Origin: Pseudomonadota bacterium
GTDB taxonomy: Bacteria > Pseudomonadota > Alphaproteobacteria > Micropepsales > Micropepsaceae
DNA length: 12,069 nt
Direction of reading: 5' to 3'
Assembly: GCA_021817355.1 (NCBI GenBank)
Contig: JAKAVI010000374.1
Coordinates: 1-12,069, forward strand
Shown: piece by piece, positions 1-6,796 of the stretch
How the letters are laid out: each line of letters starts with the position of its first letter
Position numbering within the stretch: position 1 is the stretch's first letter
Translations under genes and position numbers: made by a program
Notes under the pieces: generated by a model
The model's input: the letters and a program-made list of their open reading frames with translations, nothing else
Told to the model about the DNA's origin: nothing
Databases searched by the model: none

Positions 1-996
1 GCCAATCCCGAGCGCAGCGCCGAGGGCGCCGTGATCGAGGCCAAGCTCGACAAGGGGCGCGGTCCGGTGGCAACCGTGCTCGTCGAGCGCGGTACTTTGA
101 AGAATGGCGACATCCTTGTCGCTGGCTCCGAATGGGGCCGGGTGCGTGCACTCGTCAATGACCATGGCGAGGGTGTCGACAGTGCCGGACCATCCGTACC
201 GGTCGAGGTCCTCGGCCTGTCAGGTGTGCCCGAAGCCGGCGACGAATTCGTCGTCGTCGAAAACGAAAGCCGCGCCCGCGAGGTCACCGAGTATCGCGCC
301 CGCAAGCGTCGCGAATCGCGTCAGGCGGCAAACTCGCGCCAGACCCTCGATCAGCTGCTCAAGAGCCGCAAGGAAGGCGAGACACGATATCTGCCTCTCG
401 TCATCAAGGCCGATGTGCAGGGCTCGGTGGAAGCCATTCAGGGCGCCCTCACCAAGCTTGGTACGAGCGAAGTGGCGGTTCAATTCCTGCAATCGGGCGT
501 TGGTGCGATCACCGAAAGCGATGTCATCCTCGCCCACGCCTCAGGTGGCGCAATCATCGGCTTTAATGTGCGCGCCAATGCCCACGCCCGCGAACGGGCC
601 AAGCGTGACGGCGTCGAGATCCGCTACTACAGCATCATCTACAATGTCGTAGACGACGTGAAAGCGGTGCTGTCGGGCATGCTGGCCCCCGAAGTGCGCG
701 AGAAATTCCTCGGCAATGCCGAGATCCTCGAGGTCTTTTCGATCTCCAAGGTCGGCAAGGTCGCCGGCTGCCGCGTCAGTGAGGGTGTGGTCCGTCGCGG
801 CGCGAAGGTCCGCCTCATCCGCGATGGCGTGGTCGTCCATGAAGGCGAGCTCTCTACCCTGAAGCGCTTCAAGGATGACGCCCGCGAGGTTCAGTCTGGC
901 CAGGAATGCGGAATGTCCTTCGCCAATTACGATAATATCGCCAAGGGTGATGTTATCGAATGCTTCGAGGTCGAAACCGTCCAACGCGCGCTTTAA
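1..996 (+). CDS. infB: Translation initiation factor IF-2, C-terminal part (5' end outside window)
   Basis: The reading frame is open from base 1 to a TAA at 994-996, giving the last 331 residues of IF-2, the GTPase that places initiator fMet-tRNA on the 30S subunit and promotes 50S joining. The G domain lies upstream of the window. What is visible starts in the beta-barrel domain after it ([19 protein letters not shown]), continues through the charged linker helix ([14 protein letters not shown]) and the domain starting [15 protein letters not shown], and ends with the fMet-tRNA-binding C-terminal barrel ([20 protein letters not shown]). Sequence and length match the bacterial IF-2 C-terminal half. 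The GTG at 31 is internal, not a start. It is first in the infB-rbfA-truB-rpsO-pnp series, with rbfA beginning 69 bases downstream. Identification is by strong family resemblance. Confidence 0.97.
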   Translation, partial: ANPERSAEGAVIEAKLDKGRGPVATVLVERGTLKNGDILVAGSEWGRVRALVNDHGEGVDSAGPSVPVEVLGLSGVPEAGDEFVVVENESRAREVTEYRARKRRESRQAANSRQTLDQLLKSRKEGETRYLPLVIKADVQGSVEAIQGALTKLGTSEVAVQFLQSGVGAITESDVILAHASGGAIIGFNVRANAHARERAKRDGVEIRYYSIIYNVVDDVKAVLSGMLAPEVREKFLGNAEILEVFSISKVGKVAGCRVSEGVVRRGAKVRLIRDGVVVHEGELSTLKRFKDDAREVQSGQECGMSFANYDNIAKGDVIECFEVETVQRAL

Positions 997-1065
997 GGAG
1001 CCACCGCAGAGGCTGCGCCCGGTGAGCCTTGCCACCGGCGGGCCCGAGCATGGGCATGGATTACC

Positions 1066-1485
1066 GTGAACCGACGTCCGACACGATCCCACAACGGCCC
1101 CACCCAGCGTCAGCTGCGGGTGGGCGAAATGCTGCGCCACACGCTGTCGGAAATTCTAGCGCGCGGCGAGCTGCGCGATCCCGAGCTTGCGGGCGTTTCG
1201 GTCACGGTGACGGTCGTAAAACCCTCGCCGGACATGCGCCACGCCACGGTGTTTTGCGAACCACTTGGTGGCAAGAACGCCAAACCCATCATTGCCGCGC
1301 TCAATCGCAATGCCCGTTTTCTGCGTGGCTTGATGGGTAAGACCATCACGCTCAAATTCACGCCGGACCTGCGCTTCGTGGAGGACACATCCTTTGCCGA
1401 AGCCGAAAAGATCGAGACCCTGCTGAAGTCCGAGCGTGTAGCGCGCGACCTGCGTCGCAGCAAGGACGAGAGCGATGAGAACTGA
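1066..1485 (+). CDS. rbfA: 30S ribosome-binding factor A
   Basis: A 139-residue protein matching RbfA, a KH-fold factor that binds free 30S subunits and is needed for late 16S rRNA 5'-end maturation and cold adaptation. Family features include the N-terminal helix QRQLRVGEMLRHTLSEIL, the strand-rich middle (VSVTVTVVKPSPDMRHATVF) and the DLRFVEDTSFAEAEKIETLL region near the C terminus. I chose the GTG at 1066 because the conserved N-terminal helix begins about 10 residues later; the nearby ATG at 1056 is out of frame. The Shine-Dalgarno match is weak. The gene sits between infB and truB, as is common in bacteria, and is probably co-transcribed with them. A small 6-bp hairpin (1019-1024 with 1033-1038) lies in the gap upstream. 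The C terminus is charged (RRSKDESDEN). Confidence 0.95.
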   Translation: MNRRPTRSHNGPTQRQLRVGEMLRHTLSEILARGELRDPELAGVSVTVTVVKPSPDMRHATVFCEPLGGKNAKPIIAALNRNARFLRGLMGKTITLKFTPDLRFVEDTSFAEAEKIETLLKSERVARDLRRSKDESDEN

Positions 1486-1526
1486 GTTTGCGCCCCGCGG
1501 TCCGAAGCCTGAAGGAACAAGAGCCA

Positions 1527-2471
1527 ATGGGGCGTAGAAAAAAGGGGGATGCTGTCCATGGCTGGGTGGTGATCGACAAACCCCAAGGCGTCACATCCAC
1601 CCAGACCGTGAGCATCGTCAAGCGTGTCTTCAATGCCCAGAAAGCCGGCCATGCCGGTACCCTCGACCCCATGGCCACGGGTGTCCTCGCGGTGGCATTG
1701 GGAGAGGCGACCAAGACCGTGCCCTATGCCATGGACGCGGAGAAATCCTATCTCTTCACGGCCAAATGGGGAGAGGCCACCGACAGCGACGATGCCGACG
1801 GCACCATCACGGCCACCACCGCCAGCCGCCCTAGCCGTACCCAGATCCTTGCCGCCCTTCCCGCCCTGACCGGAACCGTCCTGCAGACCCCGCCGGCCTA
1901 CTCGGCGATCAAGGTCGATGGCCTGCGTGCCTATGACCTCGCCCGCGAGGGCGAGAGCGTCAGCCTGACAGCGCGGCCAGTCGAAATCCATGAGGTACGC
2001 CTTCTCGAGCAGCCCGCGCAGGACCTCGCGGTATTTGAAATGCGTTGCGGCAAGGGAGCTTATGTTCGGGCCTTTGTCCGTGACCTGGCGCTGGCCCTTG
2101 GAACCCTCGGTCATGTCTGTGCGCTCAGACGCACCCGCGTGGGCGGCTTTACCGCCCAGACCGCGATTTCGCTGGAAAGCCTCAGGGATTTTATGCATAG
2201 TCCGGCCGCTTTTGAGCACCTAAGGCCTCTTTCGACCGCGCTGGACGGCATCCCGGCGCTGGCCGTAACGGGCCAGGATGTGGTCCGCCTGAAGAGTGGC
2301 AACCCCATTCTCTGCCGGGCCGGACAGTTCGCGAAACTGGCCGAGCAGGGCGGGGAAGACCTTCAGGGACAGACTGTTTTTCTGTCCACACCAACCGGAG
2401 AGCCGATCGCTCTGGCCGAGCTGGTGGAAGGACAGTTGCAGCCCTTCCGCGTGTTCAATTTCACCCCATGA
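1527..2471 (+). CDS. truB: tRNA pseudouridine(55) synthase
   Basis: A 314-residue TruB, which isomerises U55 to pseudouridine in the T-loop of tRNAs. The N terminus has GWVVIDKPQGVTS, followed by the catalytic motif GHAGTLDPMATGVL; the nucleophile Asp is about residue 47, close to Asp48 of the E. coli enzyme. The further conserved block GKGAYVRAFVRDLA is present, and a C-terminal PUA-like portion follows (ALDGIPALAV to the end). The frame is open from a TTG at 1488. I chose the ATG at 1527 because a GAAGGAA ribosome-binding site lies at 1511-1517 and because family members start just before GWVVIDKP. It follows rbfA by 41 bases and precedes rpsO by 15 bases, so co-transcription is likely. Nothing looks truncated or damaged. 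Confidence 0.96.
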   Translation: MGRRKKGDAVHGWVVIDKPQGVTSTQTVSIVKRVFNAQKAGHAGTLDPMATGVLAVALGEATKTVPYAMDAEKSYLFTAKWGEATDSDDADGTITATTASRPSRTQILAALPALTGTVLQTPPAYSAIKVDGLRAYDLAREGESVSLTARPVEIHEVRLLEQPAQDLAVFEMRCGKGAYVRAFVRDLALALGTLGHVCALRRTRVGGFTAQTAISLESLRDFMHSPAAFEHLRPLSTALDGIPALAVTGQDVVRLKSGNPILCRAGQFAKLAEQGGEDLQGQTVFLSTPTGEPIALAELVEGQLQPFRVFNFTP

Positions 2472-2486
2472 TGTCCGGAACCAACC

Positions 2487-2756
2487 ATGTCGATTACCGC
2501 TGAACGCAAGCAGGAACTGATCAAGGAATTTGCCACCAAAGAGGGCGACACGGGCTCGCCCGAGGTCCAGGTGGCCGTACTCTCCGAGCGCATCGCCAAT
2601 TTGACCGAGCATTTCAAGACCCACGCCAAGGACAATCATTCGCGCCGCGGCCTCATCAAGCTGGTCTCCCAGCGCCGGCGCCTGCTCGATTATGTCAAGG
2701 CCAACGATGCCCAGCGTTATCAGGCGCTGATCGGCCGGCTGGGCCTGCGGCGCTGA
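2487..2756 (+). CDS. rpsO: 30S ribosomal protein S15
   Basis: An 89-residue protein of the usual S15 length and sequence. It shows the [21 protein letters not shown] start, the [14 protein letters not shown] helix, the [10 protein letters not shown] segment that contacts 16S rRNA, and the terminal [16 protein letters not shown]...LGLRR. S15 is a primary binder of the 16S central domain during 30S assembly. It starts 15 bases after the truB stop, with only a weak Shine-Dalgarno (TCCGGAA). It is followed by a GC-rich hairpin with a T-run and then pnp, the classic rpsO-pnp arrangement. In E. coli S15 represses its own translation through an mRNA pseudoknot; I could not demonstrate such a structure here. 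Confidence 0.98.
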   Translation: MSITAERKQELIKEFATKEGDTGSPEVQVAVLSERIANLTEHFKTHAKDNHSRRGLIKLVSQRRRLLDYVKANDAQRYQALIGRLGLRR

Positions 2757-2789
2757 CCCCCCCGCTCTCTATAGCTTCGCCTTGTCTTG

Positions 2790-2846
2790 CGCGCGTCTGC
2801 GCGGCCGCCATCTTGGCCGGCCGCAGCGGTCGCGCGTATGTTTTTT
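2790..2846 (+). terminator. GC-rich hairpin plus T6 after rpsO
   Basis: The inner stem pairs GCGGCCG (2801-2807) with CGGCCGC (2818-2824) and is continued by CCA/TGG around a TCT loop, with one bulged C. An outer CGCGCG/CGCGCG pairing (2790-2795 with 2831-2836) is possible. Six T residues follow at 2841-2846, four bases beyond the outer stem. This fits a partial rho-independent terminator between rpsO and pnp. It could equally be a processing site, since in E. coli the rpsO-pnp intercistronic region is cut by RNase E and RNase III. Folding was judged by eye. Confidence 0.6.
2813..2842 (+). promoter_or_regulatory. Possible sigma70-like promoter for pnp
   Basis: TTGGCC (2813-2818) and TATGTT (2837-2842) are separated by 18 bases, a tolerable -35/-10 pair with a start expected near 2849. 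It overlaps the post-rpsO hairpin, so the two readings compete for the same bases. The palindrome at 2844-2861 would then cover the start site. This is a weak call from consensus matching only. Confidence 0.3.
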
Positions 2847-2861
2847 GCGTCATGACGCAAA
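2844..2861. promoter_or_regulatory. 18-base perfect palindrome upstream of pnp (operator or RNA hairpin)
   Basis: TTTGCGTCA is followed immediately by its exact reverse complement TGACGCAAA, with no spacer. As DNA it has the form of a binding site for a dimeric regulator. As RNA it would fold into a 7-bp stem with a CATG loop. It lies 95 bases before the pnp ATG, directly after the T-run. I do not recognise it as the site of a named regulator. Confidence 0.55.
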
Positions 2862-2863
2862 CA

Positions 2864-2938
2864 GCCGGAGGAGTTCCGGCAACTGAGGGACCCGCCTGAA
2901 ACGCAGGCCCCATATCCGACAGGCAATCCGGCCTGCGG
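2864..2938 (+). promoter_or_regulatory. Structured 5' leader of pnp with competing stems
   Basis: Several stems can be drawn. GCCGGA (2864-2869) pairs with TCCGGC (2875-2880) around a 5-base loop. GCCTG (2894-2898) pairs with CAGGC (2904-2908). CGCAGGCC (2902-2909) pairs with GGCCTGCG (2930-2937). The second and third share bases 2904-2908, so they exclude each other; CCCGC (2891-2895) can also pair with GCGGG (2935-2939). The ribosome-binding site AAGGAAAG lies only a few bases beyond. In E. coli PNPase represses itself through an RNase III-cut leader stem, so a similar role is plausible but inferred. Confidence 0.45.
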
Positions 2939-2956
2939 GAACGAAGGAAAGAACCG

Positions 2957-5122
2957 ATGTTCACTATTGCCAAAGAAGAAATCGATTGGGGCGGGCGCAA
3001 GCTGTCGCTCGAAACCGGACGCATTGCGCGTCAAGCCGACGGAGCCGTGCTGGCCAGCTATGGCGAAACCGTTGTCCTTGCCACTGTCGTTGGCGCGCGC
3101 AGCCCCAAAGCCGGCATCGATTTTTTCCCCCTGACGGTCAATTATCAGGAACGCTTCTATGCCGCCGGCAAGATACCGGGCGGTTATTTCAAGCGTGAAG
3201 GCCGTCCCACCGAACGCGAGACGCTGATTTCCCGGCTCATTGACCGGCCGATCCGCCCTCTGTTCGCGGAAGGCTACAAGAACGAGACGCAGGTCATCGT
3301 CACAGTACTCAGTCACGATATGGAAAATGATCCCGATGTGGTGGCGGTGGTAGCAGCATCGGCGGCACTGACGCTGTCGGGCATTCCCTTCATGGGTCCG
3401 ATCGGTGCGGCGCGCGTTGGCTATATCGATGGCGCCTTCAGGCTCAATCCGCGTATCGACGAGATGGCAAGCTCAAGTCTTGATCTCGTGGTGGCAGGAA
3501 CCGGCAATGCCGTGCTCATGGTGGAATCCGAAGCCCAGGAGCTGCCGGAAGACGTCATGCTGGGCGCAGTCATGTTCGGCCATCAGCAGATGCAGGCGGC
3601 GATCAACATGATCATCCGCCTGGCCGAGAAAGCGGCCAAGGAACCGCGTGATCTGACGGTCGACGACAGCAAGGAACGCTATGCCGCGCTCAAGGCCTTT
3701 GCCGGCAGCGATCTGCATACCGCCTTTCAGATTGCGGAAAAGCATGTCCGGCGTGACCGCATCGCGGAAATTCGCAACCGCGCCGCACAGGAATTTCTCG
3801 GCGATGGCGACGGAAAGCTCAGCGAAAACAAATTTGGTGCCCTGTTTCATGATCTGGAAGCGGACATCATGCGCAACGCGGTTCTCGATACTGGCCGGCG
3901 TATCGACGGGCGCAATACCAAAGAGATCCGTCCCATTCTCGCCCAGGTTGGCACCTTGCCGCGCACCCATGGCTCGGCCCTGTTCACCCGCGGTGAGACC
4001 CAGGCCCTCGTGGTGGCAACCTTGGGCACCGCTGAAGACGAGCAGTTCGTCGACAGCCTGGAAGGCACAAGCAAGCAGAGCTTCATGCTCCACTACAATT
4101 TCCCACCCTACAGCGTGGGCGAAACCGGCCGTATGAGTGGCCCGGGCCGGCGCGAAATCGGTCATGGCAAGCTGGCCTGGCGGGCTGTGCATCCCATGCT
4201 GCCCAAGCGCGAGGAATTCCCCTACACGCTGCGTGTGGTCTCCGAGATCACCGAATCCAACGGATCCTCCTCCATGGCGACGGTGTGCGGTACCTCGCTG
4301 GCACTGATGGATGCCGGCGTGCCGCTCAAGGCGCCAATTGCAGGTATCGCCATGGGCCTCATTCTGGAAGGCACGCGCTATGCGGTGCTGTCGGATATCC
4401 TGGGTGATGAAGACCACCTTGGCGACATGGACTTCAAGGTGGCCGGAAGCCAGAACGGCGTCACCTCGCTGCAGATGGACATCAAGATCGCCGGCATCAC
4501 CGAAGAAATCATGCGGGTCGCGCTTGGCCAGGCCAAAGACGGGCGGCTGCACATTCTGGGCGAGATGGCCAAGGCCATCAGTCAGAGCCGCAGCGAGCTC
4601 GGCGAGCATGCTCCGCGCATCGAACAGATGAAGATTCCAACCGACAAGATCCGCGATGTCATCGGCACGGGCGGCAAGGTCATCCGTGAGATCGTGGAAA
4701 AGACCGGTGCCAAGATCAGTGTCGAAGACGATGGCACGGTCAAGATCGCGTCGGCAGACGGCGAGTCCATCCGCGCTGCCATCAAATGGATCAAGTCACT
4801 GACGGCGGAACCCGAAGTCGGCGAAATCTACGATGGCAAGGTCGTCAAGGTGATGGATTTCGGGGCCTTCGTGAACTTCTTCGGCCCCAAGGACGGGCTC
4901 GTGCACATCTCCGAACTCGCGCCGCAGCGCATCGCCAAGACCTCGGACGTGGTCAAGGAAGGCCAGGCCGTCAAAGTCAAGCTTCTGGGCTTTGATGATC
5001 GCGGCAAGGTGCGCCTCTCCATGAAGATGGTCGACCAGGTGACCGGAGAGGATCTGTCCAAGAAGGCCAAGTCCGAGAGCGAGGCGACCGCTGACGAGGC
5101 CGCAGCCAAACCGGCCGAATAG
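2957..5122 (+). CDS. pnp: Polyribonucleotide nucleotidyltransferase (PNPase)
   Basis: A full-length 721-residue PNPase, the trimeric 3'-5' phosphorolytic exoribonuclease of mRNA decay and degradosome-type complexes. Domains in order are a first RNase PH core (about 1-140), a helical linker domain (about 145-300), a second RNase PH core (about 310-545), a KH domain (about 555-615) and an S1 domain (about 622-690). The second core carries the acidic catalytic stretch [12 protein letters not shown] at about 483-494. The KH GxxG loop is GTGG at 570-573. S1 begins [18 protein letters not shown] and ends KVRLSMKM. A charged, Ala/Glu-rich tail follows. The ATG at 2957 has a good ribosome-binding site (AAGGAAAG, 2944-2951). 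It lies 200 bases after rpsO behind a structured leader, suggesting both read-through and its own control. Intact. Confidence 0.98.
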   Translation: MFTIAKEEIDWGGRKLSLETGRIARQADGAVLASYGETVVLATVVGARSPKAGIDFFPLTVNYQERFYAAGKIPGGYFKREGRPTERETLISRLIDRPIRPLFAEGYKNETQVIVTVLSHDMENDPDVVAVVAASAALTLSGIPFMGPIGAARVGYIDGAFRLNPRIDEMASSSLDLVVAGTGNAVLMVESEAQELPEDVMLGAVMFGHQQMQAAINMIIRLAEKAAKEPRDLTVDDSKERYAALKAFAGSDLHTAFQIAEKHVRRDRIAEIRNRAAQEFLGDGDGKLSENKFGALFHDLEADIMRNAVLDTGRRIDGRNTKEIRPILAQVGTLPRTHGSALFTRGETQALVVATLGTAEDEQFVDSLEGTSKQSFMLHYNFPPYSVGETGRMSGPGRREIGHGKLAWRAVHPMLPKREEFPYTLRVVSEITESNGSSSMATVCGTSLALMDAGVPLKAPIAGIAMGLILEGTRYAVLSDILGDEDHLGDMDFKVAGSQNGVTSLQMDIKIAGITEEIMRVALGQAKDGRLHILGEMAKAISQSRSELGEHAPRIEQMKIPTDKIRDVIGTGGKVIREIVEKTGAKISVEDDGTVKIASADGESIRAAIKWIKSLTAEPEVGEIYDGKVVKVMDFGAFVNFFGPKDGLVHISELAPQRIAKTSDVVKEGQAVKVKLLGFDDRGKVRLSMKMVDQVTGEDLSKKAKSESEATADEAAAKPAE

Positions 5123-5127
5123 CCATA

Positions 5128-5170
5128 CTTCGGCAGCCGCCTGCGTCTTTGGATGCAGGCGGCTGCGAAG
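5128..5170 (+). terminator. Strong hairpin after pnp
   Basis: GCAGCCGCCTGC (5133-5144) pairs perfectly with GCAGGCGGCTGC (5155-5166), 12 bp around a 10-base loop. The stem extends with CTTC (5128-5131) to GAAG (5167-5170) across one bulged G. It starts 5 bases after the pnp stop. No clean T-run follows (GGTTCCTGTTGCTT), so it is either a weak intrinsic terminator or a 3'-end-protecting structure. Confidence 0.65.
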
Positions 5171-5197
5171 GGTTCCTGTTGCTTGGCAATACCTCTG

Positions 5198-5497
5198 ATG
5201 ATGATCGGCCTTCGTCTTCTTGCTCTTTGCCTCATCGTGATCGCGCTCGCGCTACTGGGCATCGACGCGATCAGTTCGCTTCAGCACGGGGCGATCAGAC
5301 TACATTCGCTGGAGCAGCTCCTGGATGTAGCCGCTCCCGCCCTCCCCGCTCATATCCGCGACTGGGCCGCAGACGTGCTGCCGCACCCTTTGGCAGTTCT
5401 CGTCCGCGGACTTCTGGCCAGCTGGGCGTGGGCCCTCTTCGGTGTCGCAGGGGTCTTCATGGCCTTCGTCTGCGGCCGTCCGCGCCTGCGCAGCTAG
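5198..5497 (+). CDS. Small two-span membrane protein of unknown function
   Basis: A 99-residue hydrophobic protein starting MMIGLRLL. One membrane segment lies at about residues 4-24 (LRLLALCLIVIALALLGIDAI). A polar, probably periplasmic middle of about 40 residues follows, then a second hydrophobic segment near 66-92 (VRGLLASWAWALFGVAGVFM), with a short basic end (RPRLRS). The frame is open from an ATG at 5153, but that start lies inside the post-pnp hairpin and would add a non-hydrophobic leader. I therefore prefer 5198 (5201 is equally possible); no good ribosome-binding site is visible for either. The layout resembles small alphaproteobacterial membrane proteins with two spans flanking a short linker, but I recognise no named family. 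Its stop is 3 bases from the stop of the convergent di-iron gene. Confidence 0.55.
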   Translation: MMIGLRLLALCLIVIALALLGIDAISSLQHGAIRLHSLEQLLDVAAPALPAHIRDWAADVLPHPLAVLVRGLLASWAWALFGVAGVFMAFVCGRPRLRS

Positions 5498-5500
5498 CTC

Positions 5501-6619
5501 CTATTCCGCCGCAAGCATGCCTGCCGGGCTCAACTGTCCCTTGGCGCCATTGAGCTGCATCAGATATTTGATCCCCTCCTCGGCAATCTCATCCCCGATC
5601 ATGCGATTGCCCTCGGCATGCAATTCCGCCATGTCGATATAGGCTGCATAATTGCCGCGGGTGCGCTCGGTGATGATCCCGGCCTTCAGCAGGGTTTTGA
5701 TCAGGACCCTAAAGATGTTGGAGGTGTCCGCCAGCTCCTGACGGATCTCCGCATCGCCCAGCGCTTCCATGAAGGCCTGTTGGCACCACATGGGATCAAG
5801 CCCCACAGCCTCATAGATGAACGACTTCTGGTCAGGACTGCCCAGATTGAACAGAAGTACCTGGAACACATTCCACGCCCAGTCCTCGATCACCTCATGT
5901 TCGGCCTTGGACAGTTGCGGAATGGTGCGGTCGGCCCAGATCTTTCCGAATTTATGGTGGAAGGCTTCGTCCGTCATGACGAGCTGCATCAGACTGGTTA
6001 GCAGCGGATCACGTGATTCCTTGTAGAAGCTGGCGAATGCCCCCATGGCAAGACCTTCGACCAGCATCTGCATGCCCACCAGTTTCTTCCACACCAGAGG
6101 CGAAGAAACCAGTTCGTTCAAAAGGCTGCCCAGTGCCGGTCCGACACGTACCGGGCGTCCCCAGCGCGCCTTGATATAGGCAGAGAACGCGGTCACGTGC
6201 CGGGCCTCTTCACGGGTCTGGTTGGCCGCATATTCCTGCGCCCCCGGATCCTTGAGGATGTGACACAGCGAGGCCGAGAGGGCGAGCGCTCCCTGCTCGC
6301 CATGCAGGATCGACGACAGTGACCATAACACGTCGAGATTGACGAGCTTGATCTTGCCCCGTTCATCGAGACGATCGCCAATCGCTGTGCGCAAATCGGT
6401 ATTGGCCCGCGGATTGACAAGATAGTCGCGCTCAAGATCAAAGGTCCGGGAAAAATCGATGTACTTGGTATCGAGCGGATCCCAAAAGTGCTGATGCGTG
6501 GCTGAAATAATCTTGTCGAAGGCTATGGTGCGCGCACCATAGCGCTCGACCTCAAGCATGGCCGGAAAATCGCTCGGATCCACGGCATTGTAGGCCGGGT
6601 CTTTGGTGATGTGGTCCAT
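5501..6619 (-). CDS. R2-like (ferritin-like) di-iron carboxylate protein
   Basis: A 372-residue soluble, mostly helical protein. It carries two copies of the four-helix di-iron ligand pattern: Glu108 (HGEQ) with Glu138-x-x-His141 (EEARH), and Glu188 (VEGL) with Glu218-x-x-His221 (TDEAFHH). Both Glu-to-ExxH distances are 30 residues, matching ribonucleotide reductase R2 and bacterial multicomponent monooxygenase spacing. It lacks the extra His I would expect of AurF-type N-oxygenases. About 150 residues follow the last ligand (WNVFQVLLF, then a C-terminal helical part). An oxygen-dependent oxidase or oxygenase role is likely, but the substrate is unknown. The start at 6619 has a GGGGAG ribosome-binding site; the frame stays open further upstream only as an antisense shadow of the neighbouring gene. 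The gene is divergent from the cyclase-like gene, with an operator-like repeat between them. Confidence 0.75.
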   Translation of the reverse strand: MDHITKDPAYNAVDPSDFPAMLEVERYGARTIAFDKIISATHQHFWDPLDTKYIDFSRTFDLERDYLVNPRANTDLRTAIGDRLDERGKIKLVNLDVLWSLSSILHGEQGALALSASLCHILKDPGAQEYAANQTREEARHVTAFSAYIKARWGRPVRVGPALGSLLNELVSSPLVWKKLVGMQMLVEGLAMGAFASFYKESRDPLLTSLMQLVMTDEAFHHKFGKIWADRTIPQLSKAEHEVIEDWAWNVFQVLLFNLGSPDQKSFIYEAVGLDPMWCQQAFMEALGDAEIRQELADTSNIFRVLIKTLLKAGIITERTRGNYAAYIDMAELHAEGNRMIGDEIAEEGIKYLMQLNGAKGQLSPAGMLAAE

Positions 6620-6685
6620 GATTCTCCCCGAATATTTATGTTTGTCCGAACAGCCTAGGCGAGAGCTCAATGGTCCTGCAAGAAA

Positions 6686-6705
6686 TAATGACGACCCCGT
6701 CATTA
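6686..6705. promoter_or_regulatory. Operator-like inverted repeat in the divergent intergenic region
   Basis: TAATGACG (6686-6693) and CGTCATTA (6698-6705) are exact reverse complements around ACCC. The repeat lies 67 bases upstream of the di-iron gene start and 92 bases upstream of the cyclase-like gene start. Size, symmetry and A/T-rich ends suit a dimeric helix-turn-helix regulator; no regulator gene is adjacent. A TTGCAG hexamer on the - strand (6676-6681) could be a -35 for the di-iron gene, but its -10 partner is poor. The rest of the 177-base gap holds nothing else I can name. Confidence 0.5.
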
Positions 6706-6796
6706 GTTCCCCAGCCATGAAAACCCTACACAGACCCGCAGGCGCCTCCGTGCTAAACTGGCGACGCAGGCAGCCCCTAACGAGCATGAGTGACCC

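Noticed and set aside
1019..1038. 6-bp hairpin between infB and rbfA as a terminator
   Set aside because: The stem is short, no T-run follows, and the cluster is normally co-transcribed through this point.
1488..1526. TTG start 13 codons upstream for truB
   Set aside because: The ATG at 1527 has a clear GAAGGAA site, and the extra residues do not resemble TruB N termini.
1110..2219. 369-residue antisense reading frame opposite rbfA and truB
   Set aside because: It crosses two well-identified genes, has no family resemblance, and its composition is that of a reverse-complement shadow.
2864..2938. Metabolite riboswitch (for example cobalamin) in the pnp leader
   Set aside because: No conserved aptamer core such as the B12 box could be found, and pnp is not a usual riboswitch target; a simple structured leader is enough.
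3473..4609. 378-residue antisense reading frame opposite pnp
   Set aside because: It is a shadow of the strongly conserved pnp frame, with no recognisable domain; GC-rich codon use leaves the opposite frame open.
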